Shown in pieces: positions 5,826 through 9,215 of a stretch of 9,215 nt of DNA; position 1 is the first letter of the stretch, and every line of letters starts with the position of its first letter. The position numbers and the translations under genes were made by a program. Source of the DNA: Pseudomonadota bacterium (lineage in GTDB: Bacteria; Bdellovibrionota; Oligoflexia; Oligoflexales; Oligoflexaceae); the NCBI GenBank assembly GCA_029556045.1, contig JAKQGS010000417.1, positions 1 through 9,215 on the forward strand. Reading direction: 5' to 3'. A model generated the notes under the pieces. That model saw nothing but the letters and a program-made list of their open reading frames with translations, did no database searches and was not told the origin of the DNA.

Positions 5826-6117
5826 AAAAAGAGCCATTTCGATACTCGAGCCCGAACTTGGCCCGGTCACGTTTGGCCTTTTTATGCGAATTGCCCGGAC
5901 TTCATTAGATTTGACCCAGGTAGAAATGGCTCGAAAACTTAAGATTTCAAAGTCAACCCTTTGCGATATTGAGAAGGGTCGTCAGTTAGTTAGTCCTGAG
6001 TTAGCCGCCAAGATTGCAAAGAAAGCTGGATTTCCTGTTATTGTCGCGGTTAAGGCTTGTCTGCAGGACCAACTAAAAAAGGCCAAGATTAACTTAACGG
6101 TTGAACTGACTGCCTAG
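5815..6117 (+). CDS. XRE/HigA-like helix-turn-helix antitoxin (100 aa)
   Basis: This is the cognate antitoxin of the RelE/HigB-like toxin: it would bind and neutralise the toxin and repress the shared promoter. A Cro/C1-type helix-turn-helix is clear at about residues 31-56: LTQVEMARKLKISKSTLCDI followed by EKGR. It is followed by a third helix region, SPELAAKIAKKAGFP. The remaining 25 residues (VAVKACLQDQLKKAKINLTV) are the probable toxin-contacting tail. The ATG overlaps the toxin stop (CATGAGTACTAA), a typical TA layout. The upstream inverted repeats at 5469-5519 are plausible binding sites. No downstream partner is present: the next gene converges from the other strand. Confidence 0.9.
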   Translation: MSTKKRAISILEPELGPVTFGLFMRIARTSLDLTQVEMARKLKISKSTLCDIEKGRQLVSPELAAKIAKKAGFPVIVAVKACLQDQLKKAKINLTVELTA

Positions 6118-6191
6118 ATAACAAATATCGTGTATATCCCGCCAGTAGCTTCTTTGAAGTCAGACTCCCCCTGCACATACCAGACTATCCC

Positions 6192-6200
6192 GGGGGGGGG
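6192..6200. repeat. Nine-base G homopolymer between convergent genes
   Basis: A run of nine G directly follows CCC at 6189-6191. It lies outside both coding regions, 12 bases beyond the stop of the regulator gene. A CCCCC at about 6168-6172 could pair with it as a crude hairpin. Any length change would not alter a protein. Confidence 0.8.
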
Positions 6201-6212
6201 ACACCTTACGCA

Positions 6213-7022
6213 TTATATCTCTTCCGGCCTATCCAATCGAAAAAGTTGCATGGAAAACTGATACACCGCTTGGAGGTCGCCGCTATTGAGAAACGCGGTG
6301 AGTTCCTGCTGAAAGGCGGTGATGCGGCGATTGGCCTCTGGCAGACGAGAGGGGTCGATGGCCTGGGTGACGGTTTTGAGATAACGCTCTTCAGGGCTCT
6401 GATGCATCACCGCCTGATCTGCCAGGCGAAGCATCTGCTGGTGGTACTCCCGGATCAACTGGGAGGGAACATCCCCCGTATCAAAATTGGGGGCCGCCTG
6501 CTGCCAGCGGTTATTTGTGAACTTTAGCATCCCCACCCGCTTGAGTCGCTCAAGGGCCAGGGACGCTTCCAACGGTAAGATTCCCAACCGTTTGCCCAAC
6601 CACCTGGGGTCGGGATTAAAGTGGGGCAGACTTACCAGTTCAAAAATCGCATAGTGGTACCAGCGGGCGGTTAAAGCCATGGCATCCAGACGCAGCGGAT
6701 GAAGCTGGGGATGGTGACCGACCCAGGAATGAATCTCCCGGTCGATGGCTTCCCATTCCTTGGGATCCTGACACTCCTGCCGTCGCACCAGCTGGAGAAA
6801 TAGATGTTTTTTGTCGGCGGACCAGTTGATCCGCTTGATCAGGGAGGTGGCTTTACCAAGGCTTAACTCCCGTTGCTCGCTGATCACACGGGAGAGAAAA
6901 GCTGGGGAAAGCCCCAAGTCATCCGCAAAAGCCCGCAACGAATAACGGCCTTCCGCCTCACGGCGTCTGACCAGCTCGTCCCCCAGCATTTGTCCCGGTG
7001 TGGGATGATGACCTGGTTTCAT
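6213..7022 (-). CDS. TIGR02147/DUF4423-family regulator-like protein (269 aa)
   Basis: The N-terminal part is a helix-turn-helix-like segment (about 27-53): YSLRAFADDLGLSPAFLSRV followed by ISEQREL. The C-terminal DUF4423-type region includes ARWYHYAIFELVSLPHFNPD (119-138), the Arg/Leu-rich winged-helix-like WLGKRLGILPLEASLALERL, and the closing QAVYQFSMQLFRL (251-263). Order, length near 270 and these motifs fit TIGR02147, a family first modelled on Fibrobacter paralogues. It is thought to be regulatory, though biochemical proof is sparse. The ATG at 7022 is preceded by AGGTG (7031-7027), which overlaps the TAG stop of the upstream gene, so translation is likely coupled; the gap between the genes is 7 bases. 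It probably senses or controls the exported protein encoded with it. The protein is soluble, with no signal peptide. Confidence 0.92.
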   Translation of the reverse strand: MKPGHHPTPGQMLGDELVRRREAEGRYSLRAFADDLGLSPAFLSRVISEQRELSLGKATSLIKRINWSADKKHLFLQLVRRQECQDPKEWEAIDREIHSWVGHHPQLHPLRLDAMALTARWYHYAIFELVSLPHFNPDPRWLGKRLGILPLEASLALERLKRVGMLKFTNNRWQQAAPNFDTGDVPSQLIREYHQQMLRLADQAVMHQSPEERYLKTVTQAIDPSRLPEANRRITAFQQELTAFLNSGDLQAVYQFSMQLFRLDRPEEI

Positions 7023-7029
7023 GGGTCAC

Positions 7030-8454
7030 CTATTGGATGCGTAATTTGTACGATTGCCGTTTCATCTCAATTTTATGGCCTTTCACCACGCGGCCACCCC
7101 CTTTGGTGCAGGCGCCCAGCTGGCCATGGTCAAATTCAAATGGCTTGTTGGTGACACAAAACGAAGCGCTGGCGTCACCGGTGCCGCCCCAGGTCTGACC
7201 ACCATCTTCCGCATAAACCGCCACGTCGCCGGAATAGTGTCCGAGGTCGTGCTCCAGACATCTCCCCTTTTGCACGGAGTACCAACCGCGCGATAGCCAT
7301 TTCAGGTTGAGGCGTTGCAACAGGGCCACGTAAATCTTGTCGTGACTGGTTTCATTGCATACGGATAGGACGTCTGGGGTGGGGCTATCGCTGCTGGTCA
7401 GATTCCATGTAAACGTTTTCTGGGGTGTCTCCATGGTCCAAGGGTTTTGAATAAACTTGAATCCAGAGGTTCGGTATTGGTCCGGTTGGTCGCACCGGGC
7501 GTTTTTGCTCAGTTCAAAAGCTTTGGTGCTGACGCAGTAGTCCACCCAATTGGCGTTATTGCCCCAGACGATGGGATTACGATTGCCACCGGAGGTAGCC
7601 TTGGCCCAAAGGGGAAAACTGCCAGGGTAGTCCCGTAGGATCACATCACACTCCCCTTTTTTAATCTGGTACCAGCCATGGGCCGCAATGATGGGAATCA
7701 GGGAAAGCACCTCTTCGCGACGGGCAAACGTCACATAGATCGTGTCAAAGCTGGTTTGATTGCAGACGCGAAAGTCCCAACGGCGCTCCTGCAGTTCCCG
7801 GTAGTAGGCCGCAGAAATATCGTCCACCATCGCATCTTCCTGCTTGTTGGCCTCCTTCTCCATCGGACTGTTGTCGTAACCATAGGAAAACAAGTCGTTA
7901 AAATAATCCCGGCCGAAGTTTGCCAGCGACTCTCCCCGCTGCTCGAATTGCCGCACATGGGTCAGTTCATGGGCAATCAGCATCGTTTGATCGTACCAAC
8001 TGATCGAGTCCTTGGGGGCTCGAACATAGATGTCGTAACCATAGGTTTGCGCTTTGGCGAATTCAAAATCGACTTTAAAGATGCCGTTGCCGTACTGGTC
8101 CATCAACCGCGATCCCCAGTGAATCCGCACCTTTCGCACCAAATCCCCGTAAACCGGCCGCAGAGCTGCCTGCTGGGACTCGGACAGAAAACTCACCTGC
8201 GGATTGCGTCCAAACATCTCGGTGGCCGCTTCTGGGTAAAGAACCTTGCCAGCCTCTCCCCAGGAAGCGCCCCAGGGATTGCTGACATCCCAGCAATTCA
8301 AGGCTTCCCAGGTTTTGCATGCGGTCTGGCAGGTGGGTTCCACAAATCCACCGCCGATGCCGCATTGGGTTCCACAGGTTTGGTTGCAGTTGTAGGCGGC
8401 CATCGACGGGTCGAATGAAGTCAGCAAAAGGACCAAAAAGGTGAAGAATTTCAT
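7030..8454 (-). CDS. Exported Cys-rich protein with DUF4157-like HELTH peptidase motif and two DUF1036-like domains (474 aa)
   Basis: A signal peptide MKFFTFLVLLLTSFDPSMA precedes a Cys-rich N-terminus with six cysteines between residues 23 and 54. Residues about 75-225 resemble DUF4157: LIAHELTHVRQFEQRGE gives the HExxH zinc motif (His162, Glu163, His166), and PMEKEANKQEDAM (about 197-209) supplies a possible third ligand, Glu199 or Glu201. Two DUF1036-like domains follow. The first is about 229-340 (VCNQTSFDTIYVTF, HGWYQIKKGEC, DYCVSTKAFEL). The second is about 364-463 (VCNETSHDKIYVAL, RGWYSVQKGRC, SFCVTNKPFEF). AAAGGA lies 7 bases before the ATG. It is the first gene of an operon with the TIGR02147 regulator. 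DUF4157 occurs in many secreted and toxin-like proteins, and proteolysis is inferred from the motif only. No lipobox is seen, so it is periplasmic or secreted. Confidence 0.88.
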   Translation of the reverse strand: MKFFTFLVLLLTSFDPSMAAYNCNQTCGTQCGIGGGFVEPTCQTACKTWEALNCWDVSNPWGASWGEAGKVLYPEAATEMFGRNPQVSFLSESQQAALRPVYGDLVRKVRIHWGSRLMDQYGNGIFKVDFEFAKAQTYGYDIYVRAPKDSISWYDQTMLIAHELTHVRQFEQRGESLANFGRDYFNDLFSYGYDNSPMEKEANKQEDAMVDDISAAYYRELQERRWDFRVCNQTSFDTIYVTFARREEVLSLIPIIAAHGWYQIKKGECDVILRDYPGSFPLWAKATSGGNRNPIVWGNNANWVDYCVSTKAFELSKNARCDQPDQYRTSGFKFIQNPWTMETPQKTFTWNLTSSDSPTPDVLSVCNETSHDKIYVALLQRLNLKWLSRGWYSVQKGRCLEHDLGHYSGDVAVYAEDGGQTWGGTGDASASFCVTNKPFEFDHGQLGACTKGGGRVVKGHKIEMKRQSYKLRIQ

Positions 8455-8481
8455 AAAAATTCCTTTAATAAATAGGTTGCC

Positions 8482-8510
8482 GTTTTAAACTGTTTTTAAT
8501 ATAAAATCAA
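8482..8510 (-). promoter_or_regulatory. Candidate promoter for the metallopeptidase-regulator operon
   Basis: On the minus strand TTGATT (8510-8505) is followed after 17 bases by TAAAAC (8487-8482), about 28 bases upstream of the ATG at 8454. The 129-base gap (8455-8583) is shared with the divergent gene at 8584 and is very AT-rich. A TATATC/TATCAT element near 8557-8564 may serve the plus strand, but I could not fix its -35. Confidence 0.4.
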
Positions 8511-8583
8511 TGCTAATTATTAATATTTTTAATTCATATAAAGAATTAACCCACTTATATCATTATGCCGTGAGGTAACCGCC

Positions 8584-9215
8584 ATGAATCGCTTATTCCC
8601 ATGCGCCCCTATCCTACTTTTCTTCGGTTTGTTCCTGTTGACTGATCTCAGTCCTTCCCAGACACGCGACGCCGCCGATCGACGCGATACCAACAAGCGC
8701 TATGATTGGAACGCCGACCAGATGAGCCGGGACGTCTTTGATTACGCCCGCGGGTTTGCTGTGGGAGCAAACGATCTGACGTCCAACCTGGCGGCCATTG
8801 ACCAATTCACACAGGAAAAGGAGAAGGAGTTAATCCAACTCTGGAACGAGGGAAAGATCACCCGGGAGCAATACGATGGTGGACCTCTATCTCTGCGGCA
8901 GCCTGGTGGCGAGTTGGGGGAAGTGCAGCAAGCAGCCCGTCTTGCGAAGGACTTTCTGGCAGAACCGACGAAACGCGATCAGATGACTCAAGACCCTTGG
9001 TTTTTCACCTCGGATATTTTTCATAATCTGACCCTCAGTGGACAGACCACGGATGGATCTCTTGTTCACCTGCGCATGGGAACCCATGGTGGCCTTGAAT
9101 ATCGGGATCAGAATCCGCGGGGGGATGGATTCCCTCTGGCCGGATCAAAGTGGGTGGAAGGATCGCTGATCCTCGGTGGAAAAATCTGGAGTTTTCGTTC
9201 CCTCTATACCGATCA
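8584..9215 (+). CDS. Exported protein of unknown family, 3' end beyond window
   Basis: The frame is open for 210 codons from the ATG at 8584 to the window edge. A GAGG lies 8 bases before the ATG. The N-terminus MNRLFPCAPILLFFGLFLLT is a signal sequence. Its only Cys, at position 7, precedes the hydrophobic core, so this is not a lipoprotein signal. The next segment (about 30-125) is charged and probably helical (DQFTQEKEKELIQLWNEGKI). From about 138 on it becomes Gly-rich with alternating polar and hydrophobic residues (LTLSGQTTDGSLVHLRMG, WVEGSLILGGKIWSF), suggestive of a beta-rich domain. I do not recognise the family. The antisense frames are shadows. It is transcribed divergently from the metallopeptidase operon and may share its control region. 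Confidence 0.8.
   Translation, partial: MNRLFPCAPILLFFGLFLLTDLSPSQTRDAADRRDTNKRYDWNADQMSRDVFDYARGFAVGANDLTSNLAAIDQFTQEKEKELIQLWNEGKITREQYDGGPLSLRQPGGELGEVQQAARLAKDFLAEPTKRDQMTQDPWFFTSDIFHNLTLSGQTTDGSLVHLRMGTHGGLEYRDQNPRGDGFPLAGSKWVEGSLILGGKIWSFRSLYTD

Noticed and set aside
7678..8418. Long plus-strand open frame (246 codons) opposite the DUF1036/HELTH gene
   Set aside because: It is antisense to a gene with clear domains, signal peptide and ribosome binding site; it has no recognisable motif and no start signal.

Overview
The window looks like a chromosomal accessory stretch from a Gram-negative, secretion-rich bacterium, most likely of the Bdellovibrionota/Oligoflexia type. This is an inference. 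It rests on a TIGR02147/DUF4423 regulator (a family known from Fibrobacter paralogues and common in Bdellovibrio relatives), several Sec-exported proteins and lipoproteins of unknown family, and a secreted protein opening with a GNGGDAVxC motif. No rRNA, tRNA, CRISPR array or recognisable transposase is visible.

Layout. Positions 1-891 (minus) hold the N-terminal 297 residues of an AAA_14/DUF4143 ATPase cut by the window edge, with a good sigma70-type promoter at 952-979. A hairpin at 1142-1171 closes a small lipoprotein gene (1179-1520, minus), whose AT-rich upstream region carries two perfect palindromes. Next comes a brnT/CopG-type toxin-antitoxin pair on the minus strand. The antitoxin (1854-2135) is intact, but the BrnT toxin (2119-2396) is frameshifted at a homopolymeric A tract. 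A peptidoglycan-recognition-protein-like amidase lipoprotein follows (2508-3518, minus). It is divergent from a secreted protein with seven RCC1-like repeats, each with an exact C-x8-C-W spacing (3720-5189, plus). A noncoding stretch (5190-5537) ends in inverted repeats in front of a second toxin-antitoxin pair: a RelE/HigB-like toxin (5538-5825) overlapping an XRE antitoxin (5815-6117).

On the minus strand, 8454 down to 6213 is a two-gene operon. It encodes an exported Cys-rich protein with a DUF4157-like HELTH metallopeptidase motif and two DUF1036-like domains, followed 7 bases later by the TIGR02147 regulator. A partial exported protein of unknown family (8584 to the window end, plus) is transcribed divergently from this operon.

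How the parts relate. Most non-TA genes encode exported or surface proteins, which suggests envelope or extracellular functions. The two TA modules look AT-richer than the flanking secreted-protein genes, consistent with separate acquisition. The best leads are the homopolymer frameshift in brnT, the compact seven-repeat Cys-paired propeller candidate, and the metallopeptidase/DUF1036 plus TIGR02147 operon. I see no complete, demonstrably new multi-gene system; the last of these is the nearest candidate.
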